Source: Betaproteobacteria bacterium
Lineage (GTDB): Bacteria > Pseudomonadota > Gammaproteobacteria > Burkholderiales > Casimicrobiaceae
DNA: 64,000 nt
Assembly (NCBI GenBank): GCA_013298145.1
Contig: JAAFJO010000001.1
Span: 620,001 to 684,000 of the forward strand
Direction of reading: 5' to 3'
The notes beneath the pieces are model-generated. The model searched no databases. It was not told the DNA's origin and saw only the letters and a list, made by a program, of their open reading frames with translations. The position numbers were made by a program, and so were the translations under genes. Numbering within the stretch: the first letter of the stretch is position 1; every line of letters begins with the position of its first letter. This document shows, piece by piece, positions 1-8,284 of the stretch.

Positions 1-677
1 GTTTGCAAAAGCTCTTTCGCATGGCTCAAGCGCGATTGCTCAATTGAAAGCGCGCTCCATTCTTCGGCGCTCGGCTTCGCTTCGCGAAGCTCGGAAACCT
101 CAGTTTCGAGCACTGCACGTTCGCGTGCAATCACCTCAGACGCATTCTTCGCTTCCGTAAGCGCACGTTGTGCGAGCAGGCTCCGCTTGTGAGCCTCTCG
201 CACGGCAGCCGCTTCATTCTGCGCATTGGCGAATCGATCAAGCAGCTCGCGCTGCGTGTTCGCGCGCATGAGCGCCTGGTGTTCGTGTTGTGCATGAAGC
301 TCAAGTAGCAAGCCACCGATGTCGCGCAATTCGGCGACGGAGGCCGGGCGGCCATTGATGAGTGCGCGCGATTTTCCTGCCGCATCGATCACGCGACGAA
401 GCACCACATTCTCGGCATCGGGCTCGTCCTGTGACGCAAGCCATGCGCGCGCCGCCGCGTTGTTCTGCAGATCGAATTCGGCGGTGATGTCGGCTTGCTT
501 CTCACCCACACGCACGCTCGCGCTATCCGCACGCGCGCCGAGCGCGAGGCCGAGCGCATCCAACACAATTGATTTGCCAGCGCCTGTTTCGCCCGTGAGC
601 GCAATCATGCCGCGCTCGAATTCAATATCGAGGCGATCAATCAAAACGAAGTTACGGATGGAGAGTTGGCGGAGCAC
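1..677 (-). CDS. recN: DNA repair protein RecN, N-terminal part (cut by window edge)
   Basis: The gene runs off the left edge, so it is absent from the ORF track. I translated it from the minus strand. RecN is an SMC-like ATPase acting in double-strand break repair by recombination. The reading frame from GTG at 677 gives an ABC/SMC N-terminus with Walker A GETGAGKS at about residues 29-36 and the RecN signature LLELHAQHEHQ near residue 130, followed by the start of a coiled coil. About 225 of the usual 550 or so residues are present. GTG is the likely start because upstream codons lie in a repeat element. No clear ribosome binding site is visible. Next upstream on the same strand is nadK, a common betaproteobacterial order. 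Confidence 0.9.
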   Translation of the reverse strand, partial: MLRQLSIRNFVLIDRLDIEFERGMIALTGETGAGKSIVLDALGLALGARADSASVRVGEKQADITAEFDLQNNAAARAWLASQDEPDAENVVLRRVIDAAGKSRALINGRPASVAELRDIGGLLLELHAQHEHQALMRANTQRELLDRFANAQNEAAAVREAHKRSLLAQRALTEAKNASEVIARERAVLETEVSELREAKPSAEEWSALSIEQSRLSHAKELLQ

Positions 678-1042
678 AGTACTTTTTGACGCAGATTACG
701 CTGATTTCGCAGATTGACGCTGATTCGTTTTTCGCCACAGATTTACGCAGCTGAACACAGATTTTTCTCTTGAAGCTCCGCTTCGTTTTACGCGCCGCCA
801 TTCTATTTTTCTGGATTCTTCTGACTCCGATTTCCGTGTTGCGTATACGTGAGTGCTTGCGCGCGAAAGCACGATTGCCTCCTGAAGTATGCGCACCCCA
901 CTTCGACACAAGAAATCTGTGTCAATCTGCGAAATCAGCGTCAAAGAAGATCGAAAAAAGAATTCATTCCACAAAGCGAAAATCGAGGAACGATCCCGAA
1001 GCTGAAAATCTGTGTTCATCTGTGTAAATCTGTGGCAAAAGA
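678..1042. repeat. CAGATT-type inverted repeat cluster (copy R1), fills the recN-nadK gap
   Basis: This 365-base gap has no gene. It is made of short degenerate units such as GACGCAGATT, ACGCTGATTT and CACAGATTTAC, spaced about 10-12 bases apart. Two inverted pairs are interleaved. Units at about 688-727 are complementary to units at about 914-947. Units at 733-766 are complementary to 1006-1037. The ORFs listed here in the track are translations of the repeat and are not believable genes. The recN start codon sits right at the repeat edge. Confidence 0.85.
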
Positions 1043-1972
1043 TCACTTCTTCGCCACCGCCAAACCCTCCGGCGTCTCAGTCCAGCCGAGCTTTTCGCGA
1101 AGCGTGTGGTAGTAGTCGTAATCCAGCGGATGCCAGAGGCGCACGCGTTCGTCGGCGCGTTTGAGCGTGATCGAATCGCCTTCTTTGAGTTCCATGTAGT
1201 GATGGCCGTCGATGCTCGCGATGGCTTCGCGTGCGCGGGCGACCGTGACGCAAATTTCGGCATCGTCCGGCACCACGATCGGGCGATTGGTGAGGGCGTG
1301 TGGCGCAATCGGGACGATGGTGAACGCGTTCACCGTTGGCGCAATGATCGAGCCGCCTGCAGATAGCGCATACGCAGTCGATCCGGTCGCGGTAGAAATG
1401 ATCACGCCATCAGCGCGGAACCCATACGCAAATCGATTGTTCAGCGAAATTTCGAGATCAACGAGCGTGGTTGCGCCGCCGCGATTAACGACCACATCAT
1501 TCATCGCCAAATAGTGCACGCCGTTATCGCGCGATGCCGAGAGCAGCGTTCGCTTTTCTTCGCGATACTCGCCGCGCAAAATCTTCGGCAGCGTCGTGTC
1601 GATGTTCGCGAATGAGAGATCAGTCAAAAAACCCAGTCGCCCTTGATTCACGCCCACAATCGGCACGTCATACATCGCCAGTTGGCGCGCAATGGAAATC
1701 AAAGTTCCGTCGCCGCCGAGGGCAATCACCAAACCGCATTGCTCGCCGATGCCTTTCGCATCGAGGCGAGGAATCGATTTATTGCCGATTTCAATAGCGG
1801 TATTTTCTTCGAGCACGCCCTGATACCCGTGCGCCTTGAGAATTTTCGCTACTCGCTCTACGGGCTCTCGCATGTCGCGCACCTGCGCGCCCTCGCGGGG
1901 CGAAGGGCGCGCCGCAATTGCCACAGGGCAAGGCGGAAGCGGCGGGTAGGATTGAGGCGGGCGCAACGGCAT
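1043..1972 (-). CDS. nadK: NAD kinase
   Basis: ATP-dependent NAD kinase that makes NADP+ in the cytosol. The GGDGT motif is present in IALGGDGTLI, followed by VNQGRLGFLTDL and the substrate-binding block DGVIISTATGSTAYALSAGG. Length 309 is near the usual 290-300. The N-terminus is somewhat long: between the first strand (VAIAA) and the next helix there are about seven extra residues (SPREGAQ region), encoded by a GC-rich palindrome. The ATG at 1972 has no obvious ribosome binding site, so a later start is possible. Divergent from hrcA, with recN downstream on the same strand. Confidence 0.92.
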   Translation of the reverse strand: MPLRPPQSYPPLPPCPVAIAARPSPREGAQVRDMREPVERVAKILKAHGYQGVLEENTAIEIGNKSIPRLDAKGIGEQCGLVIALGGDGTLISIARQLAMYDVPIVGVNQGRLGFLTDLSFANIDTTLPKILRGEYREEKRTLLSASRDNGVHYLAMNDVVVNRGGATTLVDLEISLNNRFAYGFRADGVIISTATGSTAYALSAGGSIIAPTVNAFTIVPIAPHALTNRPIVVPDDAEICVTVARAREAIASIDGHHYMELKEGDSITLKRADERVRLWHPLDYDYYHTLREKLGWTETPEGLAVAKK

Positions 1973-2044
1973 ACGTGGATTTAATCACAGCATTTCGAGA
2001 GAACTCCGTGGGGTTCCCTACAATCAAACGATCAATATGAATGA

Positions 2045-3082
2045 TTGCGTAACAAGGTAGTGGACGATCGCGCAAGACTTCTGCTTCGGACGTTAGTGGA
2101 GCGGTACATCGCCGATGGCGAACCTGTGGGTTCGCGCACGCTCTCGAAACACTCAGGGCTCGAGCTCTCGCCTGCCACCATTCGCAATGTGATGTCTGAC
2201 CTAGAAGAGGCGGGATTCATCGCGAGCCCACACACCTCTGCCGGGCGTGTTCCCACACCGCGCGGCTATCGATTTTTTGTTGACACCTTGCTCGTGACGC
2301 AGCCACTCAAACAAATTGAAGTGCGCGAGGCAGAGGCGAACATTCAAGGCCAGCAACCGCAGGAGTTAATTAGCTCGGCGGCGCGCATGCTCTCTGAGCT
2401 GTCTTCGTTCGCAGGCGTGGTGGCTACGCCGAAAAAAGCGCCGTCATTTCGGCACGTCGAATTCGTGCGAATTTCAGAGCGACGCGTGTTGATGGTGCTA
2501 GTCGCGCCTGATGGCGATGTGCAAAACCGAATTCTCAACACCGAGCGCGCATTTACTCATTCGCAACTCATCGAAGCCGCCAATTTCTTCAACGAACATT
2601 TCGCTGGCGTGCCGTTTGATCAAGTGCGTTCGCGATTAACGGATGAGCTGAAGCGCTTGCGCGAGGACATGGTGGCGTTGATGACAGTCGCCGTCGAAGC
2701 GAGCGCAGAGGCCGTGCAAAAAAGCGAACCCGTGATTATTTCGGGTGAACGCAACTTGCTGCAATCGAGCGATCTCGGCGGCAATATGTCAACGGTGCGC
2801 CGACTCTTTGATTTGTTTGAGCAACGCACACAGCTTTTGCATTTGTTCGATCAAGCCAATCGCGCCGATGGCGTGCAGATTTTTATCGGCGGCGATTCGC
2901 AAGTCGTGCCGCTCGATGAGCTCTCAATGGTCACCGCGCCGTATCAAGTCAACGGCCAAATCATCGGCACGCTCGGCGTGATCGGCCCCACGCGCATGGC
3001 GTATGACCGAGTGATTCCAATTGTGGATCTCACGGCGAAGTTGCTGTCGTCTGCGATGCAGCGGGAGTTGGGTGAGGGCTGA
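2045..3082 (+). CDS. hrcA: Heat-inducible transcription repressor HrcA
   Basis: HrcA represses chaperone genes by binding CIRCE operators, with GroEL as cofactor. The N-terminal winged-helix is clear ([20 protein letters not shown], then [18 protein letters not shown] and [14 protein letters not shown]), followed by the GAF-like effector and C-terminal domains ending in [13 protein letters not shown]. Length 345 is typical. The start is unclear. The track uses TTG at 2045; GTG at 2060 (VDDRARLLL) fits family alignments better, but its AAGG lies only three bases away. I saw no CIRCE element in front of it, so autoregulation is not supported here. Confidence 0.92.
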   Translation: MRNKVVDDRARLLLRTLVERYIADGEPVGSRTLSKHSGLELSPATIRNVMSDLEEAGFIASPHTSAGRVPTPRGYRFFVDTLLVTQPLKQIEVREAEANIQGQQPQELISSAARMLSELSSFAGVVATPKKAPSFRHVEFVRISERRVLMVLVAPDGDVQNRILNTERAFTHSQLIEAANFFNEHFAGVPFDQVRSRLTDELKRLREDMVALMTVAVEASAEAVQKSEPVIISGERNLLQSSDLGGNMSTVRRLFDLFEQRTQLLHLFDQANRADGVQIFIGGDSQVVPLDELSMVTAPYQVNGQIIGTLGVIGPTRMAYDRVIPIVDLTAKLLSSAMQRELGEG

Positions 3083-3096
3083 GGCCTTTCCTGCGC

Positions 3097-3229
3097 TTTT
3101 TGACGCAGATTACGCTGATTTGCATGATTGACGCTGATTATCGGTTCTCCGATTTTTCCGTGAATGGCGAACAAGTAATCTGCTTCAATCTGCTTCAATC
3201 TGCGAAATCAGCGTAATCTGCGTCAAAAA
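3097..3229. repeat. CAGATT-type inverted repeat (copy R2) with perfect 25-bp arms
   Basis: Positions 3097-3121 and 3205-3229 are perfect inverted complements over 25 bases (core GACGCAGATTACGCTGATTT), separated by about 83 bases that hold further degenerate units. It starts 15 bases after the hrcA stop and would form a long hairpin at the end of its transcript, ahead of hemH. Confidence 0.9.
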
Positions 3230-3297
3230 ACCCACGTAGTCCCGCTTTCGTACTTCGCGCAGCTTCGCTAGCATCAGCGCAAACACAAAGCTACACG

Positions 3298-4413
3298 ATG
3301 TCAAAAGTCACCTCCTCTCCTCCCAATCCGGCCCACGGTCGCTCGCCGCGTATCGGTATCTTGTTCGTCAACTTGGGCACGCCCGATGAGCCGACCCCCT
3401 CTGCGGTGCGTCGCTATCTCGCCGAATTTTTGAGTGATCGTCGTGTGGTGGAAATTCCGCCGCTCATTTGGAAGATCATTCTGCACGGCATCATCCTGCG
3501 TGTGCGCCCAGCAAAGAGTGCAAAAAAATATGCAACCGTGTGGACGAAAGAAGGTTCGCCGCTTCTCGTGTGGACCCATCGCCAAGCGCAATACCTGCGC
3601 GGGCATCTGGGCGAGGAATTAAAGTCTCGCGGGCTGCCAAGCGATCTTTTGAAGATCGAGGTGGGTATGCGCTACGGCAATCCTTCGCTCGCGAGCGCGT
3701 GGGAGAAGCTCAAGGCGCAGAACTGTGACCGCGTGCTCGTGCTGCCGATGTATCCGCAGTACGCGGGCAGCACGACAGGAACGGCGTGTGATGTCGTGTT
3801 CGATTTGATGAAACGCGAGCGATTCATGCCCGCAGTTCGCACCCTTCAATCTTGGCATGACGATCCGAATTACATCGACGCGCTCGCGCAACACATCGGC
3901 GCGTATTGGCAAAAGCATGGCCGTCCGCAGAAGCTCTTGATGACGTTTCACGGCGTACCGAAGTTCACACTGATGAAAGGCGATCCGTACCACTGCTTGT
4001 GTCAAGTCACCGGGCGGTTGCTTGCAGACAAGCTGGGTTTAAGCGCGAATGAATGGCAGCTCACATTTCAATCGCGTTTCGGCAGAGCGGAATGGCTGAA
4101 ACCGTACACCGACGAAACACTCAAAGCGCTACCGGCGCAAGGCGTGAAAAGTCTTCATGTCGTCTGCCCCGGTTTCCCCGCTGATTGCTTGGAAACGCTC
4201 GAAGAAATCGCGATGGAAGGCAAGGAAGATTTCTTGCACGCCGGTGGCGAAAAGTACGAATACATTCCCGCCCTAAATGACAGCGCACTGCTCATTCGAG
4301 CAGTAGGCGAACTGGCCATGAAAAACTTACAAGGTTGGCTTGACACGCCGCCGACCGCGGCTGCGCTTGAACAACAAGTCGCTCGCGCAAAAGCAATCGG
4401 CGCAAGCAACTAA
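3298..4413 (+). CDS. hemH: Ferrochelatase
   Basis: Inserts Fe2+ into protoporphyrin IX, the last step of protoheme synthesis. After a short N-terminal extension the family start is seen (RIGILFVNLGTPDEPT), followed by AVRRYLAEFLSDRRVV. The metal-site histidine motif is in LLMTFHGVPKF and the second conserved acidic region is in VCPGFPADCLETLEEI. Length 371 matches the family. No strong ribosome binding site is seen before ATG 3298. The next gene starts one base after its stop region, so they are probably co-transcribed. Confidence 0.95.
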   Translation: MSKVTSSPPNPAHGRSPRIGILFVNLGTPDEPTPSAVRRYLAEFLSDRRVVEIPPLIWKIILHGIILRVRPAKSAKKYATVWTKEGSPLLVWTHRQAQYLRGHLGEELKSRGLPSDLLKIEVGMRYGNPSLASAWEKLKAQNCDRVLVLPMYPQYAGSTTGTACDVVFDLMKRERFMPAVRTLQSWHDDPNYIDALAQHIGAYWQKHGRPQKLLMTFHGVPKFTLMKGDPYHCLCQVTGRLLADKLGLSANEWQLTFQSRFGRAEWLKPYTDETLKALPAQGVKSLHVVCPGFPADCLETLEEIAMEGKEDFLHAGGEKYEYIPALNDSALLIRAVGELAMKNLQGWLDTPPTAAALEQQVARAKAIGASN

Positions 4414-4414
4414 T

Positions 4415-5311
4415 ATGCAGCGCCGCGCGTTCGTTTCCGCGCTGGGCACAGCGCTTCTTACACCCGCGGCCCTCATCGGCTGCGCTGAGATTGGGACCGG
4501 CTATGACGTAACAGATACACCCCGCGAAGGGGCGATTGCGTGGCCCGCCGACCGAGCGCGAACTGCGCTCGTATTGGGCAGTGGAGGGCCGCGTGGTTTT
4601 GCACATGTGGGTGTTTTGAAAGCACTTGAAGCGCAGGGAATCGAACCCTCGCTCATCGTGGGCGCGAGCGCAGGTGCGATTGTTGGCGCACTTTACGCGG
4701 CGCGATTGGCTGCGCGCGAAATCGAAGCGCTCGCGCTTGATCTTGGCGTGCGTCAAATCGCAGATCCCGCAATCTGGCGCCCGAATCGCCTCATCGGGCG
4801 CGCGCTGCAGGATACGATTGTCAACGCCACAAAAATAGCGCGCATTGAAGACTTGCCGCGTCCTTTCGTGGCGGTCGCCGCGAGCGTGTCGGGCGGCAAG
4901 CTCGTGGCGTTTACCAAAGGGCATTTAGGCGCAGCAGTTCGCGCATCCGCCGCGTTGCCATCGATGTTCTTGCCGGTGACAGTGGCTGGCGAGCTCTACG
5001 AAGATGGAGACATGGTGTCCCCTGTGCCGATCCGCGTTGCACGAAGACTCGGCGCAACGCGTGTGGTGGCGGTTGATGTGTCTGCATGGGTTGAGGATGA
5101 GCCTGCGCAAGCGTACGAATCGTGGCGCAAGCGAGACGCCGAGCGACGCGCCATCATCACCGATGAAGCGCTCGACGCAGATTACGTGCTGCGTATTCGA
5201 TTGCCCTACTACGCAGGCGCTTCTCGCGAGTATCGTGAGAACGTGATTGCACTTGGCGAGACGCAAACGCTTGCTGCCACTCAAGACATCCGAAAATTGC
5301 TCGCCGCGTAG
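4415..5311 (+). CDS. Patatin-like phospholipase, predicted lipoprotein
   Basis: Member of the patatin family of lipid acyl hydrolases (Ser-Asp dyad). The oxyanion loop GSGGPRG is at about residues 55-61 and the nucleophile elbow GASAG at 83-87 (Ser85). The catalytic Asp is in the later EDGDMVSPVPI segment. The N-terminus has a twin-Arg-like start (MQRRAFVSAL) and a lipobox LIGC with Cys23, so the mature protein is probably a membrane-anchored periplasmic lipoprotein. The ORF track starts 25 codons earlier inside hemH. I chose the ATG at 4415 because it gives the signal sequence and follows the hemH stop at once, suggesting translational coupling. Substrate not known. Confidence 0.85.
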   Translation: MQRRAFVSALGTALLTPAALIGCAEIGTGYDVTDTPREGAIAWPADRARTALVLGSGGPRGFAHVGVLKALEAQGIEPSLIVGASAGAIVGALYAARLAAREIEALALDLGVRQIADPAIWRPNRLIGRALQDTIVNATKIARIEDLPRPFVAVAASVSGGKLVAFTKGHLGAAVRASAALPSMFLPVTVAGELYEDGDMVSPVPIRVARRLGATRVVAVDVSAWVEDEPAQAYESWRKRDAERRAIITDEALDADYVLRIRLPYYAGASREYRENVIALGETQTLAATQDIRKLLAA

Positions 5312-5407
5312 CGGCGTCGCTCGCGCATTCAACTTCGCACACATTTAGCGGTGTCGCCGCGAGCAATTCAAGCGCGCGCTGAAGGAGTCTATCCGCCGCG
5401 CTGACGG

Positions 5408-6406
5408 CTATTTCGATGACCACACACCAACGCCAGTGAATGCCTTTGTGGCGTCAATTTGTAGCCACGCTTTCGCGGCTGAATCATCGCGCAAATACGC
5501 ATCAAGAAATTTACGGCTCGATTGCCCTACGGCATCCTCAATGCGTTTGCGATGTGCGGCGCTCAACGGCGCGGCCTGACGAATCGAGCGCATGCTCTGT
5601 TGTTCGTTGCCGTTAAACACCATGTGATCCGCGCCCTCAAGTACGAGGAGATATTTGTCTCCCGCAGGCTGATGTTCAAACACCGCAGTGCGCTTTTCAA
5701 CCATCTTTTTCATGTTCCGCTCGGCCGCAAACGGCTCGGCGTCTTGCGTGCCTGTAATCGAAAGGAATGGCGCATTCATCGACCCAAATCGATCCGGAAA
5801 TGTACGCGGAAGACCAGTCGCGTTCGGGCTCAATGCGATGAATGCTTTGATGCGAGGATCGGAGAGTGTTTTCACCGGCCCTGGATAGCGCTGACCTGCG
5901 AGCGCCATCGTAGTGTGTGCGCCGAAACTGTGACCTGTCATTGCGATACGGGAAAGATCAACGCGGCTCATCCACGAGGTAGCGTTGCTGCGCTGTTTTC
6001 GCTCGATTTCTGAGATCAAAAAGCGCACATCATCGACTCGGCCAATCAGGTTTTCAGGGGTCGCGATATTTCGCATGCGCTGCTTCGGCTCACCATCGCC
6101 GGAAGCGAACGACTCTCGCAACGCAGGCGTGTCGCTACCCGGATGTTGAACGTGCACCACGAGATAGCCGCTTGCGGACCACACCTCGCCCCAGGTTTTT
6201 CCGCCCTCGACCGAGCCGCCGAGTCCGTGCGAAAAAATCACCAGTGGCGCTTTCGCGGTGCCTTCGGGTACGCGCACCTTGATCGGTATCACGCGATCAC
6301 GGGACGAATCTTTTAGCTCCGTATCGATGATTTGCGGCGCGGCGGCGGATGCACCCGCAAAAAACATGGTCACGGATACAAGTGTGGAGGCGGCGAACTT
6401 TTTCAT
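5408..6406 (-). CDS. Secreted alpha/beta hydrolase (dienelactone hydrolase / PAF-acetylhydrolase-like)
   Basis: The 332-residue product begins with a clear signal peptide (MKKFAASTLVSVTMFFAGASA), so it is probably periplasmic. The oxyanion segment FSHGLGGSVEGG and the nucleophile elbow GHSFGAHTT mark an alpha/beta hydrolase of the type often annotated as predicted dienelactone hydrolase. A late His in LEGADHMVFNG is the likely catalytic His. The true substrate cannot be read from the sequence. It is convergent with the patatin-like gene and divergent from the radical SAM gene. Confidence 0.8.
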   Translation of the reverse strand: MKKFAASTLVSVTMFFAGASAAAPQIIDTELKDSSRDRVIPIKVRVPEGTAKAPLVIFSHGLGGSVEGGKTWGEVWSASGYLVVHVQHPGSDTPALRESFASGDGEPKQRMRNIATPENLIGRVDDVRFLISEIERKQRSNATSWMSRVDLSRIAMTGHSFGAHTTMALAGQRYPGPVKTLSDPRIKAFIALSPNATGLPRTFPDRFGSMNAPFLSITGTQDAEPFAAERNMKKMVEKRTAVFEHQPAGDKYLLVLEGADHMVFNGNEQQSMRSIRQAAPLSAAHRKRIEDAVGQSSRKFLDAYLRDDSAAKAWLQIDATKAFTGVGVWSSK

Positions 6407-6468
6407 AGTGAGAATGTAACGAGCTCTCTGTGCTTGCGTTCACGGGGAAATGCAACTAAACGTTACCG

Positions 6469-6592
6469 GATTTTTTGACACTGATTTCCGCAGATTGAAC
6501 GCTGATTACCGCAGATTCTCCAAATGGGAGAAGCCACAAAGAAATCTGCGTCGATCTGCGTCGAAATCAGCGTTAATCTGCGTCAAAAGATT
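6469..6592. repeat. CAGATT-type inverted repeat (copy R3)
   Basis: Left units (TTTTTTGACACTGATTTCCG onward) and right units (AATCAGCGTTAATCTGCGTC) are imperfect inverted complements of the same family as at 678-1042 and 3097-3229. It ends about 25 bases before the radical SAM start codon and lies between two divergent genes, so it must sit in or beside their promoters. Confidence 0.85.
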
Positions 6593-6617
6593 CAGGCCAC
6601 TCGAAGATAATTACGCC

Positions 6618-8180
6618 ATGCCCGCAATCGTTCTTTCGACACTCAACGCCCGCTACGCACATGCCTCGCTTGGTATCCGCTATCTATTCGCGAATCTGGA
6701 CGATGATTTGCGTTCAGACGCAAAGATTGTGGAATTCGTGATCGGTAGCAAAACTGAGTCGCTTGTCGAGCAAATCCTTGCCGAAAATCCGCGCGTGGTG
6801 ACCTTCGGCGTTTACATCTGGAATGTGGACGAGACAACGAAAATGATTGCGATGCTGAAAGCGGTTGCGCCGCAAATTAAAGTGGTGATCGGCGGCCCCG
6901 AAGTGAGTTTCGAAATCCCTGAGCAGCGTGTGTGCGCTCTCGCCGATTACGTGATTACCGGCCCCGGCGACATTACGTTGAACAAGCTCGTTCGTGCCTT
7001 GATCCACGGGCCGCGCCCGCTCATGAAAGTGCATCCAGGCGAAGAGCCCGATCTCGAAACGCTCACGCTGCCCTACGCGTACTACACCGACGAAGACATC
7101 GCGAAGCGAAATCTCTATGTCGAGGCCTCGCGCGGCTGCCCATTCAAATGCGAATTTTGTTTGAGTGCGCTCGATAAAACCGCCGTGCCGTTTCCGCTTG
7201 AGAAGTTTCTCGACGAGATGGCGAATCTCTATGATCGCGGCGCGCGCACGTTCAAGTTTGTCGATCGCACATTTAACCTAAACATCAAAGTCTCTCTCGC
7301 GATTCTTGATTTCTTCCTGGAACGAATCAATGCGAAGCCCGATGATCCGTGCTTCGCGCACTTCGAACTCGTTCCCGATCATCTGCCCGAGAAACTAAAG
7401 GCAACGATTGCCAAATTTCCCGCCGGTACTTTGCAATTCGAGATCGGCATTCAAACGTGGAACGTCGATGTGCAAGCGAACATTTCGCGCAAACAGAATA
7501 ACGACAAAGCGAAAGACAATATTCGTTGGCTGCATGAAAACTCTCATGCCCACATGCATGTTGATCTGATCGCAGGCTTACCGGGTGAAACGTTTGCGAG
7601 TTTCGGCCAAGGCTTCGACACGCTCGCGCGACTTGGGCCGCACGAAATTCAAGTCGGCGTATTGAAGCGATTGCGCGGCACGCCGATCATTCGCCACACC
7701 GAGAATTTTGCGATGCGCTACAACCCAGACGCGCCGTACAACATTCTCTCGAACAACGAACTCAACTTCGCGGATTTGCAACGTATCAATCGCTTCGCGA
7801 GATTTTGGGATTTGATTGGCAACAGCGGCCGCTTCCCGCAATCGCTCCCGCTCGTATTGCGCGAAGCGCCAACCTCGGCGTTCGAGCGCTTCCTCGCGCT
7901 CGCCGATTGGATCTACGCCGAAACCGGCGCGACCCACATGATCGCGCTCGAGCGCCTCTTCGATCTCGTATACCGCTGGTTGGTGGAACAGGGCAACGAG
8001 CCCACCGAAACCGCGCAAGCCGCAATCCTCGCTGACTACCAAAAGAGCGGCTCGAAAGGGCGGCTATCGTTTATGCAGCGCGGGTTGACGGTGGGCGATC
8101 AGGCCACAGCAAGCGCCCAACGCGCGACGCCTGCGCGACAGCGAAGGCATTTGGAATCAGTTCAAGCACCTAATAGCTAA
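6618..8180 (+). CDS. B12-binding domain radical SAM protein (DUF4080-type)
   Basis: A 520-residue radical SAM enzyme. The N-terminal part (about 1-140) has a cobalamin-binding-like Rossmann fold (VIGGPEVSFE, DYVITGPGD). The [4Fe-4S] motif CPFKCEFC follows at residues 174-181 (Cys174, Cys178, Cys181). The radical SAM barrel and a C-terminal DUF4080-like region come after. Such proteins probably modify RNA or a metabolite, but the substrate is unknown. The track begins 56 codons earlier inside repeat R3. ATG 6618 starts the conserved MPAIVLSTLNARYAHASLG block, so it is the better start. Confidence 0.88.
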   Translation: MPAIVLSTLNARYAHASLGIRYLFANLDDDLRSDAKIVEFVIGSKTESLVEQILAENPRVVTFGVYIWNVDETTKMIAMLKAVAPQIKVVIGGPEVSFEIPEQRVCALADYVITGPGDITLNKLVRALIHGPRPLMKVHPGEEPDLETLTLPYAYYTDEDIAKRNLYVEASRGCPFKCEFCLSALDKTAVPFPLEKFLDEMANLYDRGARTFKFVDRTFNLNIKVSLAILDFFLERINAKPDDPCFAHFELVPDHLPEKLKATIAKFPAGTLQFEIGIQTWNVDVQANISRKQNNDKAKDNIRWLHENSHAHMHVDLIAGLPGETFASFGQGFDTLARLGPHEIQVGVLKRLRGTPIIRHTENFAMRYNPDAPYNILSNNELNFADLQRINRFARFWDLIGNSGRFPQSLPLVLREAPTSAFERFLALADWIYAETGATHMIALERLFDLVYRWLVEQGNEPTETAQAAILADYQKSGSKGRLSFMQRGLTVGDQATASAQRATPARQRRHLESVQAPNS

Positions 8181-8284
8181 GTTAAAAGACCCGAAAAACC
8201 GGGGCAAGCAGCATAAAACACTGTTTACCAACTTGGTATTTTTTAGGTCGTGAGCCCCTATCTGGCTGGGGCAAGCAGGCAAAC

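Noticed and set aside
678-1042. Possible CRISPR array, because of short regularly spaced units
   Set aside because: Units are 10-12 bases, degenerate, directly adjacent and inverted; no unique spacers of constant length and no cas genes.
319-1112. Several ORFs of 70-130 codons on both strands between recN and nadK
   Set aside because: They are translations of recN in other frames or of the CAGATT repeats, Arg/Ser-rich, without ribosome binding sites.
2000-2060. CIRCE operator before hrcA
   Set aside because: No TTAGCACTC-N9-GAGTGCTAA-like inverted repeat found.
8201-8278. Direct repeat GGGGCAAGCAG at 8201-8211 and 8268-8278 as attachment sites
   Set aside because: Only 11 bases, 56 bases between, no integrase or mobile gene nearby.
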